Positions 1-9,562 of a stretch of 64,000 nt of DNA are shown here, in pieces (positions within the stretch are counted from its first letter, which is position 1; each line of letters begins with the position of its first letter). The DNA is taken from contig NZ_AUIE01000006.1 in assembly GCF_000423545.1 (NCBI RefSeq), positions 62,001-126,000 of the forward strand. The letters are read 5' to 3'. The position numbers and the translations under genes were made by a program. This DNA comes from Metapseudomonas resinovorans DSM 21078. Its GTDB lineage: Bacteria; Pseudomonadota; Gammaproteobacteria; Pseudomonadales; Pseudomonadaceae. The notes under the pieces are model-generated. The model was given only the letters and a program-made list of their open reading frames with translations. It was not told the origin of the DNA and searched no databases.

Positions 1-1325
<1,325 letters not shown>

Positions 1326-1343
1326 TAAGGGTTTCGCTCGCTA

Positions 1344-3938
1344 TCAGGCAGTAGCGACTTCTTCTTCCTGCTCCTCCTGGCTCTTTGGCAGGGAGGAGAG
1401 CAGGGCCATGATCAGCGCCGCCAGGTAGGGCAGCGACTGCACCAGCAGCATGGCCACCCAGAATTTCACGTCCGGACTGGGCATGCCCTGGACGATGGCG
1501 ATGCCAATGGCCGCGCCCCAGAGCAGCAGCATCACGAAGACCTCTTCGCGGGCTTCGGCCAGGGCCATCAGCAGCCCGTGATTGGTTCGCATTTTCGGCG
1601 TGCGGAAGAACGGAATGCTCTTGGTGAAGAAGCCGTAGAGCACGGCCTTGGCGATGGTGTGCGAAAGCGCGAGCCCTGCCACCGCGGCGCAGAAGGCATC
1701 CTTCAGGTTGACCCCCACCGCGCGCTGGTAGAGGAACACGATCTTGCCCACCTTGAAGAAGAACAGCGCCAGCGGCGGGATGGCGAAGATCAGCAGTGGC
1801 GGGTCGACCCGTTGCGGCACGATGATCATCGCCGCGGACCAGAGCAAGGCACCGATGGTGAAGAAGATGTTCAGGCCATCGGCGACCCAGGGCAGCCAGC
1901 CTGCAATGAAGTGGTAGCGCTGGCCTTGCTTGAGCTTGGAGTCCTGCCCCAGGAACAAGCTGCGGGCGTGCCCCTTCATGATCTGGACGGCGCCGTAGGC
2001 CCAGCGGAAACGCTGCTTCTTGTAGTCGATGAAGGTGTCCGGCATCAGTCCACGGCCAAAGCTCTCGTGCGCATAGGCCGCCGCATACCCGCTCTTGAAC
2101 ACGCGCAGACCCAGTTCGGCGTCTTCGCAAATGGTCCAGTCGGCCCATTTCAGCTCGTCCATCACGCTGCGACGGATCATGGTCATGGTGCCGTGCTGGA
2201 TGATGGCGTTGCGGTCGTTGCGGGTGACCATGCCGATATGGAAGAAGCCCTTGTACTCCGCATAGCAGAGCTTCTTGAAGGTGTTTTCGTTACCGTCGCG
2301 ATAGTCCTGCGGCGACTGCACCACGGCGATTTCCGGGTCGGCGAAGTGCGGAACCATGTACTTCAGCCAGTTGCGGTCGACACAGTAATCGGAGTCGATC
2401 ACCGCCACGACTTCGGCGTCCGGTGCGGTGTACGGCAGGATGTAGTTCAGCGCGCCACCCTTGAAGCCTTCCAGCGGGGCAACGTGGAAGAACTTGAAGC
2501 GCGGGCCCAGTTGCTCGCAGTAGTCGCGCACCGGTTCCCAGACGGCCGGGTCCTTGGTGTTGTTGTCGATGATCAGGACTTCGTAGTCCGGATAGTCGAG
2601 GTTGGCCAGGGCGTCGAGGGTCTGTTTGACCATCTCCGGAGGCTCGTTGTAGCAGGGCACGTGCACCGAGACTTTCGGGCGGTAGGCGCTGTCGGCCAGT
2701 ACCGGCAGGAAGGGACGTCGGCGCTTGCGTACCCAGACGGCTTCGGCCAGTTCGTGGGCCTCGGTCAGCAGCACGATGAACACGCCGAGGGCGCCGACAC
2801 CGAGTAACAGGCCGACCGTCAGGCTGAACCAGGTGCTGTACTGCTGGCTGTAGTCGTAGGCGATCCACACCAGTACCGAGCCGCCGGCGAAGGCGACGAA
2901 GGTCAGGAAGGTGCGGCCGCGCTGGCGCAGGGCGCTTCCGTCGATCAACATCAGGGCCAGGGCCAGTAGCGCCATGACTACCGAGGCCACCGCGAGCATG
3001 CGCCATTGTGGGATGGCAATCACCGGGCCTTCGAAGGCGAATTTCGGCTGGCGTTCCAGGTTGTAGACGCCCCAGTAGGCACCCACCGCGCCCTCGTCAC
3101 TGGCCTTCCACGGCTGGTCGAAGGCTTCGATCACGAAGTAGTTGTAGCCCTTGGCGTTCAGGGCGTTGACCAGTGTGCGCAGGTAGATGGCCTGGTCGGC
3201 CTGGGAGGCGTCGGCGCCGCCGCGCATGCGGCCGTTGCTCGGCCAACCCACTTCAGAGAGGAGCAGGGGCTTTTTCGGGAAAGCCTTCTTCAGGTCCTTG
3301 GCGCGCTCCAGGACGAACTCGGTGGAGTCCTCCATCGGCACGAATTCCCAGTATGGCAGCACGTGGGCCGCAACCAGGTCCACGTGTTTGGCCAGTTCCG
3401 GGTACTTCAGCCAGATGTGCCACTGTTCGGACGTGGTCACCGGCACTTTCACGGCGGCGCGAACGCGGTCCAGGTAGACCACCAGGTCCTTGCGGCTGAT
3501 CTCGCGGCGGAACAGGGCTTCGTTGCCTACGACCACGCGAACGACGCTGCGGGAGGTGTTGGCGATTTCGATGGCCTTGGCGATCTCGCGCTCGTTGCGC
3601 TCTTCATCCGGGCTGATCCAGACGCCCAAGGTCACCCGCAGGCCGAATTCTTCGGCCAGACGAGGGATGTCCGCCAGGGTGCCGTCGACCGAGTAGGTCC
3701 GGATGTTGTCGGTCTGCTTGCTCAGCAGCTCGAGGTCCTGACGGATCTGTTCGTCGTTGGGGTAACGGTTTTGCTGGGGGTTCTGATCCGCGCGGAAGGG
3801 CGAGAAAGAGTAGCCGGAGATCTGTTCCGGCCAGTCCGGCGCGGTGACCGGGCGGTTGTAAAGTGCCCAGATACCGGTGAACAACGCGGCAACTGCCACG
3901 AAGACCACCAGGTTGAGTCCAAATTTACGCGATGGCAT
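1344..3938 (-). CDS. ndvB: membrane glucan glucosyltransferase (GH17 + GT2 fusion), NdvB type
   Basis: 864 aa from the ATG at 3938; a TTG three codons upstream (3947) also opens the frame. Order of parts: N-terminal membrane anchor (about residues 8-28), a periplasmic GH17-like domain (about 40-300) with both catalytic glutamate motifs (VVGNEAL and LLLSEVGWPS), several membrane segments (about 310-395), a GT2 transferase domain with PCYNEPP, a DSD metal motif, TICEDAELG and the QRFRW processivity motif, then five or so C-terminal membrane helices. The same two-domain layout is known for P. aeruginosa NdvB (PA1163), which makes cyclic beta-1,3-glucans linked to biofilm-specific antibiotic tolerance. 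The GH17 part probably acts as a transglycosylase. The C-terminus is very acidic (EEQEEE). The genes downstream are dapE and rlmA, as in P. aeruginosa. Confidence 0.88.
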   Translation of the reverse strand: MPSRKFGLNLVVFVAVAALFTGIWALYNRPVTAPDWPEQISGYSFSPFRADQNPQQNRYPNDEQIRQDLELLSKQTDNIRTYSVDGTLADIPRLAEEFGLRVTLGVWISPDEERNEREIAKAIEIANTSRSVVRVVVGNEALFRREISRKDLVVYLDRVRAAVKVPVTTSEQWHIWLKYPELAKHVDLVAAHVLPYWEFVPMEDSTEFVLERAKDLKKAFPKKPLLLSEVGWPSNGRMRGGADASQADQAIYLRTLVNALNAKGYNYFVIEAFDQPWKASDEGAVGAYWGVYNLERQPKFAFEGPVIAIPQWRMLAVASVVMALLALALMLIDGSALRQRGRTFLTFVAFAGGSVLVWIAYDYSQQYSTWFSLTVGLLLGVGALGVFIVLLTEAHELAEAVWVRKRRRPFLPVLADSAYRPKVSVHVPCYNEPPEMVKQTLDALANLDYPDYEVLIIDNNTKDPAVWEPVRDYCEQLGPRFKFFHVAPLEGFKGGALNYILPYTAPDAEVVAVIDSDYCVDRNWLKYMVPHFADPEIAVVQSPQDYRDGNENTFKKLCYAEYKGFFHIGMVTRNDRNAIIQHGTMTMIRRSVMDELKWADWTICEDAELGLRVFKSGYAAAYAHESFGRGLMPDTFIDYKKQRFRWAYGAVQIMKGHARSLFLGQDSKLKQGQRYHFIAGWLPWVADGLNIFFTIGALLWSAAMIIVPQRVDPPLLIFAIPPLALFFFKVGKIVFLYQRAVGVNLKDAFCAAVAGLALSHTIAKAVLYGFFTKSIPFFRTPKMRTNHGLLMALAEAREEVFVMLLLWGAAIGIAIVQGMPSPDVKFWVAMLLVQSLPYLAALIMALLSSLPKSQEEQEEEVATA

Positions 3939-4146
3939 AGAGGTCAAGGGTTCCGAAGCTTGGAACTAGGGTAGGGCCAGCGGGTTGCTGGACGGCGCGA
4001 ATCCTACCCCGGCGCCCAACAGCTGTATAGATTGCAACCAGCCGGGGGAGCCAGATGGCTGTCTCCGACTGTTCGTTTGTTTGCCTGAGGCTTCAGAAGT
4101 TCGGCCAATGTGGCAAAAAGCCGCTTCGGATTGTTCCAGGTCAGCC

Positions 4147-5298
4147 TCACAGCGCCCTGAGAAGAATGCGTTCGCTGGCTTCCAGATCGAGGTCGCGGCG
4201 CTCGCTCAGGGCGGTCATGCCGTGGCGCTCCAGTTGTGCCAGCACCTGGGGGATCACATCGGCGTCCAGGCCGTGTTCAGACAGACGGGTGGGCACGCCC
4301 ATGCGTTTGAAGAAGTCGCGGGTGGCCTGGATCGCGGCATCGATGCGTTGCTCTTCGTCCCCTTCCTTGAGGCCCCAGACGCGGGTCGCGTATTGCAGCA
4401 GCTTTTCGCGTTTGACCTGGCGGCGCTCTGCCAGCAGTGCGGGCAACACCACGGCCAGGGTCTGGGCGTGGTCGATGTGGTAGAGCGCGGTCAGTTCGTG
4501 GCCGATCATGTGGGTCGACCAATCCTGCGGCACGCCGCAGCCGAGCAGGCCATTCAGGGCCTGGGTGGCGCACCACATCAGGTTGGCCCGCACGGCATAG
4601 TCCTCGGGGTTGGTCAGTGCCTTCGGGCCTTCCTCTATCAGGGTCAGCAGCAGGCCTTCGGCGTAACGGTCCTGCAGGGGTGCATCGGCCGGGTAGGTCA
4701 GGTACTGCTCGATGGTGTGGACGAAGGCATCCACCACGCCGTTGCCGATCTGCCGTGCAGGCAGGCTGAAGGTGGTGCGCGGGTCGAGGATGGCGAAGCG
4801 CGGGTAGAGCAGGGCGCTGGAGAAGGGCAGCTTCTCTTGGCGGGCGACATGGGTGACCACGCCGTGTGGGTTGCTTTCGGAGCCGGTGGCGGCCAGCGTC
4901 AGGACGCAACCCATGGGCAGGGCGGCGGTGATGCGCTTGCCGCTGAGCAGCTCCAGCGGGTCGCCGTCGTGGCACGCGGCAGCGGCGATGAACTTGCTGC
5001 CATCGATCACCGAACCGCCCCCCACGGCGACGATGAAGTCGCACTGCTCGGTCCTGGCCAATTGGGCGGCCTTGACCAGGGTGTCGAACTGCGGATTGGC
5101 TTCGATGCCGCCGAATCGGGTCAGTTGATGGCCTGCCAGCGCTTGTTCCACCTGCTGCCAGACGCCGTTCTGGAAGATGCTGCCGCCGCCGTGGGTGACC
5201 AGCACCCGGCTGCCGGCCGGAACATCGCGCGTCAGTTTGGATATCTGGCCTTCGCCGAAGTGGATGCGGGTGGGGTTGTAGAAGGTGAAATTGCGCAT
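4147..5298 (-). CDS. yqhD: NADPH-dependent aldehyde reductase / iron-containing alcohol dehydrogenase, YqhD type
   Basis: 383 aa, the length of E. coli YqhD and very similar along its whole length. The family reduces short aldehydes (for example methylglyoxal and acrolein) with NADPH and protects against lipid-peroxide products. Seen: the nucleotide motif GGGSVIDG (about residues 94-101), the metal ligands Asp and His in NGVVDAFVHTIEQY (about 195-199), and the two later histidines in HMIGHELTALYHIDHAQ. A GGGAG ribosome site precedes the ATG. It stands alone between ndvB and tcdA; the 199 bp between it and ndvB hold no gene I can support. The substrate in this organism is not shown by the sequence. 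Confidence 0.87.
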   Translation of the reverse strand: MRNFTFYNPTRIHFGEGQISKLTRDVPAGSRVLVTHGGGSIFQNGVWQQVEQALAGHQLTRFGGIEANPQFDTLVKAAQLARTEQCDFIVAVGGGSVIDGSKFIAAAACHDGDPLELLSGKRITAALPMGCVLTLAATGSESNPHGVVTHVARQEKLPFSSALLYPRFAILDPRTTFSLPARQIGNGVVDAFVHTIEQYLTYPADAPLQDRYAEGLLLTLIEEGPKALTNPEDYAVRANLMWCATQALNGLLGCGVPQDWSTHMIGHELTALYHIDHAQTLAVVLPALLAERRQVKREKLLQYATRVWGLKEGDEEQRIDAAIQATRDFFKRMGVPTRLSEHGLDADVIPQVLAQLERHGMTALSERRDLDLEASERILLRAL

Positions 5299-5450
5299 GA
5301 CCGGCTCCCTTGTCGTTATCGGGCGACTATAGCCCTGGCGGACCGTGACCGAATCTATGGGCCACCATTCAGCGGCGATGGACTTGGGCCGAGGGATCGC
5401 GCTTCCTATAATGCGCGCCCGCCCGAAGGTTGGCGATGGGAGTGATTGGC

Positions 5451-6254
5451 ATGAGTACAGACGAGCGTTTCGGTGGTATTGCCCGGCTTTATGGCCTGGA
5501 AGGACTTGCCCGGTTGCAGGCGGCCCATGTGGCTGTGGTCGGCATCGGCGGCGTGGGTTCCTGGGCGGCCGAGGCCCTGGCGCGCTCCGGGGTGGGGGAA
5601 ATATCCCTGTTCGACCTGGACGACGTCTGCATCACCAACACCAATCGCCAGGTGCATGCCATCGAAGGTGCCGTGGGCAAGGCCAAGGTGGATGTGATGG
5701 CAGAGCGCATTCGCGGCATCAACCCGGCCTGCGTGGTCCATGCCGTGGCCGACTTCGTCACCCGCGAGACCATGGCCGAGTACATCACCCCGGAGATGGA
5801 TGCGGTGATCGACTGCATCGACAGCGTGGCGGCCAAGGCGGCGCTGATTGCCTGGTGCAAGCGGCGCAAGATCCAGATCGTCACCACCGGCGGTGCCGGC
5901 GGCCAGGTCGATCCGACCCAGATCCAGGTCGCCGATCTGAACAAGACCTTCAACGACCCCCTCGCGGCCAAGGTGCGCTCCACGCTGCGCCGCGACTACA
6001 ACTTCTCCCGCACGCCGGGACGCACCTACAGCGTGCCCTGCGTGTTCTCCACTGAGCAGCTGCGTTATCCGAAGCCGGACGGTTCGGTGTGCCAGCAGAA
6101 GAGCTTCGTTGGTGAAGGCGTGAAGCTGGACTGCGCCGGTGGGTTTGGCGCGGTGATGATGGTGACCGCCACTTTCGGCATGGTGGCGGCGGCAAGGGCT
6201 GTGGATAAGTTGGTGGCCGGAGCGCGCAGGCCGTCGGAACGAACCGCATCCTGA
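5451..6254 (+). CDS. tcdA: tRNA threonylcarbamoyladenosine dehydratase (TcdA/CsdL)
   Basis: 267 aa. TcdA is an E1-like enzyme that uses ATP to cyclise t6A37 to ct6A37 in tRNAs that read ANN codons. Seen: the adenylating nucleotide-binding loop GIGGVGS (residues 31-37), DLDDVCITNTNRQ, which places the ATP-binding Asp and Arg, and the FSRTPGRTYSVPCVFSTE segment typical of the YgdL/CsdL branch. The ATG at 5451 was chosen because a GGAG site lies in front of it and family members begin MSTD; an in-frame ATG seven codons upstream has no ribosome site. It converges on csdE and csdA, which supply the sulfur-transfer partners of CsdL in E. coli. Confidence 0.93.
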   Translation: MSTDERFGGIARLYGLEGLARLQAAHVAVVGIGGVGSWAAEALARSGVGEISLFDLDDVCITNTNRQVHAIEGAVGKAKVDVMAERIRGINPACVVHAVADFVTRETMAEYITPEMDAVIDCIDSVAAKAALIAWCKRRKIQIVTTGGAGGQVDPTQIQVADLNKTFNDPLAAKVRSTLRRDYNFSRTPGRTYSVPCVFSTEQLRYPKPDGSVCQQKSFVGEGVKLDCAGGFGAVMMVTATFGMVAAARAVDKLVAGARRPSERTAS

Positions 6255-6256
6255 CG

Positions 6257-6329
6257 CGTAGGATGGGTTGAGGAACGAAACCCATGTGGACCCCGGTAGA
6301 TGGGTTTCGCGGGCTCTACCCATCCTACG
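6257..6329. repeat. nested inverted repeat between the convergent genes tcdA and csdE
   Basis: Outer arms CGTAGGATGGGT (6257-6268) and ACCCATCCTACG (6318-6329) are perfect complements. Inside them AACGAAACCCAT and ATGGGTTTCGC form a second inverted pair. Sequences of this kind (GTAGGATGGGTT...) recur between genes in Pseudomonas genomes. Here it sits between two convergent stops and may serve as a two-way terminator, although it has no T run. Confidence 0.6.
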
Positions 6330-6369
6330 GAATATCTGCCTTGTGCCTTGGCGAATGAATTCGCCCCTT

Positions 6370-6774
6370 CTACAGGGGCATCTCGCGCATTTTCTTGAGC
6401 ACGGCATTCAGGCCGTTGCTGCGTGATGGCGACAACTGCCGGCCTAGTCCCAGTCGGTTGAACCAGTCCGCCAGGTCGACAGTCGCCAGTTCTTCGGCCG
6501 CAAGGCCCTCGACCCGTGCCAGCAGCACCGCCAGCAGGCCTCGGATCAGCCGAGCATCGCTGGCAGCGCGGAAGTGCCATTGGCCATCGCGCATCTCTCC
6601 CACCAGCCAGACCTGGCTTTCACAGCCATGTACCCGGTTGGCGTCGCTGCGCTCGGCGTCGGTCAGGGCTTCCAGTCGCTCGCCCCATTGCATCAGCAGG
6701 CGCGCGCGCTGTTCCCAGCTACCCGCGGCGGTGAAGGCATCGAGGGCTTTGCGGGCTTGTTCCGGCAGGCTCAT
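6370..6774 (-). CDS. csdE: SufE-family sulfur acceptor (CsdE)
   Basis: 134 aa, single-domain SufE fold. It accepts the persulfide from the cysteine desulfurase CsdA and passes sulfur on. The acceptor cysteine is Cys51 in VHGCESQVW, the family signature. The C-terminal GLGRQLSPSRSNGL segment is also conserved. Its start codon overlaps the csdA stop by 4 nt (ATGA), so the two are translated together, as expected for an enzyme and its acceptor. With tcdA opposite, the three genes form the csdA-csdE-csdL group known from E. coli. Confidence 0.93.
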   Translation of the reverse strand: MSLPEQARKALDAFTAAGSWEQRARLLMQWGERLEALTDAERSDANRVHGCESQVWLVGEMRDGQWHFRAASDARLIRGLLAVLLARVEGLAAEELATVDLADWFNRLGLGRQLSPSRSNGLNAVLKKMREMPL

Positions 6775-7976
6775 CGCAGCAGTTCCATAGCCTTGTCCAG
6801 GGCGCTGAAGAAGCGCTCCAGATCTTCGCCGTCGTTATAGAGGCCCAGAGAGGCACGTATGGCACCCTGCAGACCGAGGTTTTGCATTAGCGGCATCGCG
6901 CAGTGATGGCCAGCACGCACGGCAATGCCCTGCTCGGTGAGCAGGTGGGCCAGGTCGGCGTTATGCACACCCTCGATGGTGAAACTGGCCAGGGCCAGCT
7001 GAGGTTCGCCCAGCAGGTGTACGCCGTCTCGGGCGGCCAGTCCGGCCAGCAGCTTGGCGTGCAGGGCAGCCTCGTGGCCGGCGACGGCGGCAGCGTCCAG
7101 GCTGTTCAGGTACTCCAGCGCGGCGCCCAGGCCGATTACCGAGGCGATGGCCGGGGTGCCGGCCTCGAAGCCCAGGGGCGCGCCGTGGAAGTCGGCCGTC
7201 TGGTAGGTGGCGGTGTGCACCATTTCGCCACCGAACTGCCAGTGTTTCAGGCGTGCCAGCGCATCACTGCGGCCGTAGAGCACACCAACGCCGTCCGGGC
7301 CATAGAGTTTGTGGCTGGAGAACGCGTAGAAATCGCACCCCAGCGCCTGTACGTCGTGGCGGCCATGGACTGCGCCCTGGGCACCGTCCACTACGGTCAG
7401 GGCACCCTGGCTGCGCGCCAAGGGCAGCAGCTCGGTCAGCGGCTGCCAGCGGCCGAGGACGTTGGAGAGCTGGCTTACCGCCACAAGGCGGGTGCGCGGA
7501 CCGATCAGCGTGCGCGCCCGCTCCAGGTCGATCCGGCCTCGGTCGTCCAGCGGCAGTACAACCAGCTTGAGCTGCTTGCGCAGTGCCAGTTGCTGCCAGG
7601 GCAGCAGATTGGCGTGGTGTTCCAAGGCGCTGACAACGATCTCGTCGCCGGGGTGGAACAGGTGCTCCAGGCCATAGGCCAACAGGTTGATGGCTTCCGT
7701 GGTGCCACGGGTGAAGAGGACTTCCGCCGGGCTTGCCGCATTCAACCAGTGCGCCACATGGGTGCGGGTGCCTTCGAAGGCCCGGGTGGCGCGCTCGCCA
7801 GGCAGATGCTGGGCGCGATGCACATTGGCGGCGCCACTGGCGTAGTAGCCAAGCAGGGCGTCCAGTACAGCCTGGGGCTTTTGTGCGGTCGCGGCGCTGT
7901 CGAGGTAGGTCTGTCCCTCGGCCGCGAGAGCCGAAAGGGCAGGGAAGTCGGAACGCCAGGGAGAAGTCAGGGACAT
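6771..7976 (-). CDS. csdA: cysteine desulfurase CsdA (SufS-like group II)
   Basis: 401 aa. PLP enzyme that takes sulfur from cysteine, giving alanine and an enzyme persulfide. Seen: the PLP lysine Lys223 in SSHKLYGPDG, the His of the LEHHANLLPW stretch near 120, Asp and Gln in VVDGAQGAVH, and the active cysteine Cys359 in GHHCAMPLM with the short loop typical of SufS/CsdA rather than IscS. Arg in RASLGLYN near 375 binds the substrate carboxylate. It is followed by csdE with a 4-nt overlap. The ribosome site is weak. Confidence 0.93.
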   Translation of the reverse strand: MSLTSPWRSDFPALSALAAEGQTYLDSAATAQKPQAVLDALLGYYASGAANVHRAQHLPGERATRAFEGTRTHVAHWLNAASPAEVLFTRGTTEAINLLAYGLEHLFHPGDEIVVSALEHHANLLPWQQLALRKQLKLVVLPLDDRGRIDLERARTLIGPRTRLVAVSQLSNVLGRWQPLTELLPLARSQGALTVVDGAQGAVHGRHDVQALGCDFYAFSSHKLYGPDGVGVLYGRSDALARLKHWQFGGEMVHTATYQTADFHGAPLGFEAGTPAIASVIGLGAALEYLNSLDAAAVAGHEAALHAKLLAGLAARDGVHLLGEPQLALASFTIEGVHNADLAHLLTEQGIAVRAGHHCAMPLMQNLGLQGAIRASLGLYNDGEDLERFFSALDKAMELLR

Positions 7977-7981
7977 GGCAC

Positions 7982-8046
7982 GCTTGAACGCTGGAGGCGG
8001 GAAGGGAAGCTGGAAGCCAATCTGCTTCGGGCCTCCAGCTTCAAGC
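7982..8046. repeat. inverted repeat between dapD and csdA
   Basis: GCTTGAACGCTGGAGGC (7982-7998) is an almost perfect reverse complement of GCCTCCAGCTTCAAGC (8031-8046), and AAGCTGGA (8007-8014) pairs alternatively with TCCAGCTT (8034-8041). The unit (GCTTGAAGCTGGAGGC) looks like an intergenic Pseudomonas repeat. It lies after the dapD stop and may limit read-through into csdA. Confidence 0.5.
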
Positions 8047-8052
8047 TTAGTT

Positions 8053-9087
8053 TCAGTTATGGGCGTGGAGGGCTTCGTTCAGCTCGATCGCGGTCTTGTT
8101 GGTCTTGCACTCGACCGCGCCGTTCTGCGAGTTGCGGCGGAACAGCAGGTCCGGTTGGCCGGCCAGGTCGCGCGCCTTGACGACTTTCACCAACTGATTC
8201 TGGTCGTCCAACAGGGCCACTTTGGTGCCGGCTGTGATGTACAGGCCAGCTTCGACGATGTTGCGGTCGCCCAGCGGGATGCCGATGCCGGCGTTAGCGC
8301 CGATCAGGCAGCCTTCGCCTACGGAGATGACGATGTTGCCGCCGCCGGACAGGGTGCCCATGGTGGAGCAACCGCCGCCCAGGTCCGAGCCCTTGCCGAC
8401 GAAGACGCCCGCGGAAACGCGGCCTTCGATCATGCCAGGGCCTTCGGTGCCGGCGTTGAAGTTGATGAAGCCTTCGTGCATCACGGTGGTGCCTTCACCC
8501 ACGTAGGCGCCCAGGCGCACACGGGCGGTGTCGGCGATGCGGACGCCGGCCGGAACCACGTAGTCGGTCATTTTCGGGAACTTGTCCACGGAGAAGACTT
8601 CCAGCAGCTCGCCCTTCAGGCGGGCTTCCAGCTGGCGCCCGGCCAGCTCGGACAGGTCGACGGCGCCCTGGCTGGTCCAGGCCACGTTTGGCAGCAGCGG
8701 GAAGATGCCGGTCAGGTTCAGGCCATGGGGCTTGGCCAGGCGGTGGGACAGCAGGTGCAGCTTGAGGTAGGCCTCAGGCGTGGAAGTCAGTGCGGCGTCT
8801 TCGGCCAGCAGGGTGGCGACCAGCGGTTTCTGGCTCTCGGCCAGGCGGGTCAGCAGCGCGGCCTGGGTGGCGTCGATGTCCTTCAGGGCAGTGGCCAGCT
8901 GGGTGGCCTGGGCATTGCTGATGGCGATGGCCTGGTTACCGGCGCTGTAGCCGATCACCGGGGCGACGGCAGCTACCAATTGTTCCGAGGGCTTGAGCAG
9001 GGGCTGGGCGTAAAAGACTTCGAGCCAGTTGCCCTGGCGGTTCTGGGTGCCGACGCCGAAGGCGATGCTGAAGAGTGCGTTGGACAT
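8053..9087 (-). CDS. dapD: tetrahydrodipicolinate N-succinyltransferase
   Basis: 344 aa, the long pseudomonad/actinobacterial type of DapD (E. coli type is about 274 aa). It transfers succinyl from succinyl-CoA to tetrahydrodipicolinate, the first step of the succinylase branch. The N-terminal domain reaches about residue 165. The left-handed beta-helix of hexapeptide repeats follows (GAYVGEGTTVMHEGFINFN, IEGRVSAGVFVGKGSDLGGG, MGTLSGGGNIVISVGEG). The start at 9087 was chosen over an upstream in-frame ATG because AAGAGGA lies just before it and the protein then begins as in the family (MSNALFSIAFGVGTQN). Confidence 0.95.
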   Translation of the reverse strand: MSNALFSIAFGVGTQNRQGNWLEVFYAQPLLKPSEQLVAAVAPVIGYSAGNQAIAISNAQATQLATALKDIDATQAALLTRLAESQKPLVATLLAEDAALTSTPEAYLKLHLLSHRLAKPHGLNLTGIFPLLPNVAWTSQGAVDLSELAGRQLEARLKGELLEVFSVDKFPKMTDYVVPAGVRIADTARVRLGAYVGEGTTVMHEGFINFNAGTEGPGMIEGRVSAGVFVGKGSDLGGGCSTMGTLSGGGNIVISVGEGCLIGANAGIGIPLGDRNIVEAGLYITAGTKVALLDDQNQLVKVVKARDLAGQPDLLFRRNSQNGAVECKTNKTAIELNEALHAHN

Positions 9088-9195
9088 GAGGATTCCTCTT
9101 GCTGAAGGGTGTTGATCAGGCGTTGCGCATAGCCGTGCACGCAGGTTCCGGCGCACGGCTGGCAAGTGGGATGAACGCCTGGGCGGTAGTCATGG

Positions 9196-9543
9196 TTACT
9201 TGAAGGCGGCAGCGTAGAGGTCCGGCTTGAAGCCGACCAGGGTGCGATCACCCAGGTCGAGCACCGGGCGCTTGATCATCGACGGCTGGGCCAGCATCAG
9301 GGTAATGGCCTTGTCTTGGTCCAGGTCGGCCTTCTGCGCGTCATCCAGTTTGCGGAAGGTGGTGCCGGCGCGGTTCAGGACGGTTTCCCAGCCGTGCTCG
9401 GCGCACCATTTCTCCAGGTTGGCGCGGTCGATGGCCGAGGCCTTGTAGTCATGGAAGCTGTAGCTCACGCCCTGCTCTTCGAGCCAGGTTCGGGCTTTCT
9501 TCATGGTGTCGCAGGCTTTGATGCCGTAGAGGGTGATGCTCAT
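9196..9543 (-). CDS. ArsC/Spx-family protein (YffB-like), function uncertain
   Basis: 115 aa, thioredoxin-like fold of the arsenate reductase family. Cys11 sits in YGIKACDTMKKAR, the position of the catalytic cysteine, followed by WLEEQGVSYSFHDYK. The conserved IKRPVL segment near residue 90 matches the family. It resembles E. coli YffB, for which arsenate reduction has not been shown, so the name arsenate reductase should be avoided. It lies between dapD and dapC, an arrangement found in many pseudomonads, and may be cotranscribed with them. The start (9543) is fixed by family alignment, as the upstream in-frame stretch reads as non-coding. Confidence 0.85.
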   Translation of the reverse strand: MSITLYGIKACDTMKKARTWLEEQGVSYSFHDYKASAIDRANLEKWCAEHGWETVLNRAGTTFRKLDDAQKADLDQDKAITLMLAQPSMIKRPVLDLGDRTLVGFKPDLYAAAFK

Positions 9544-9562
9544 CGTGTCGTTCCTTTGAGGC

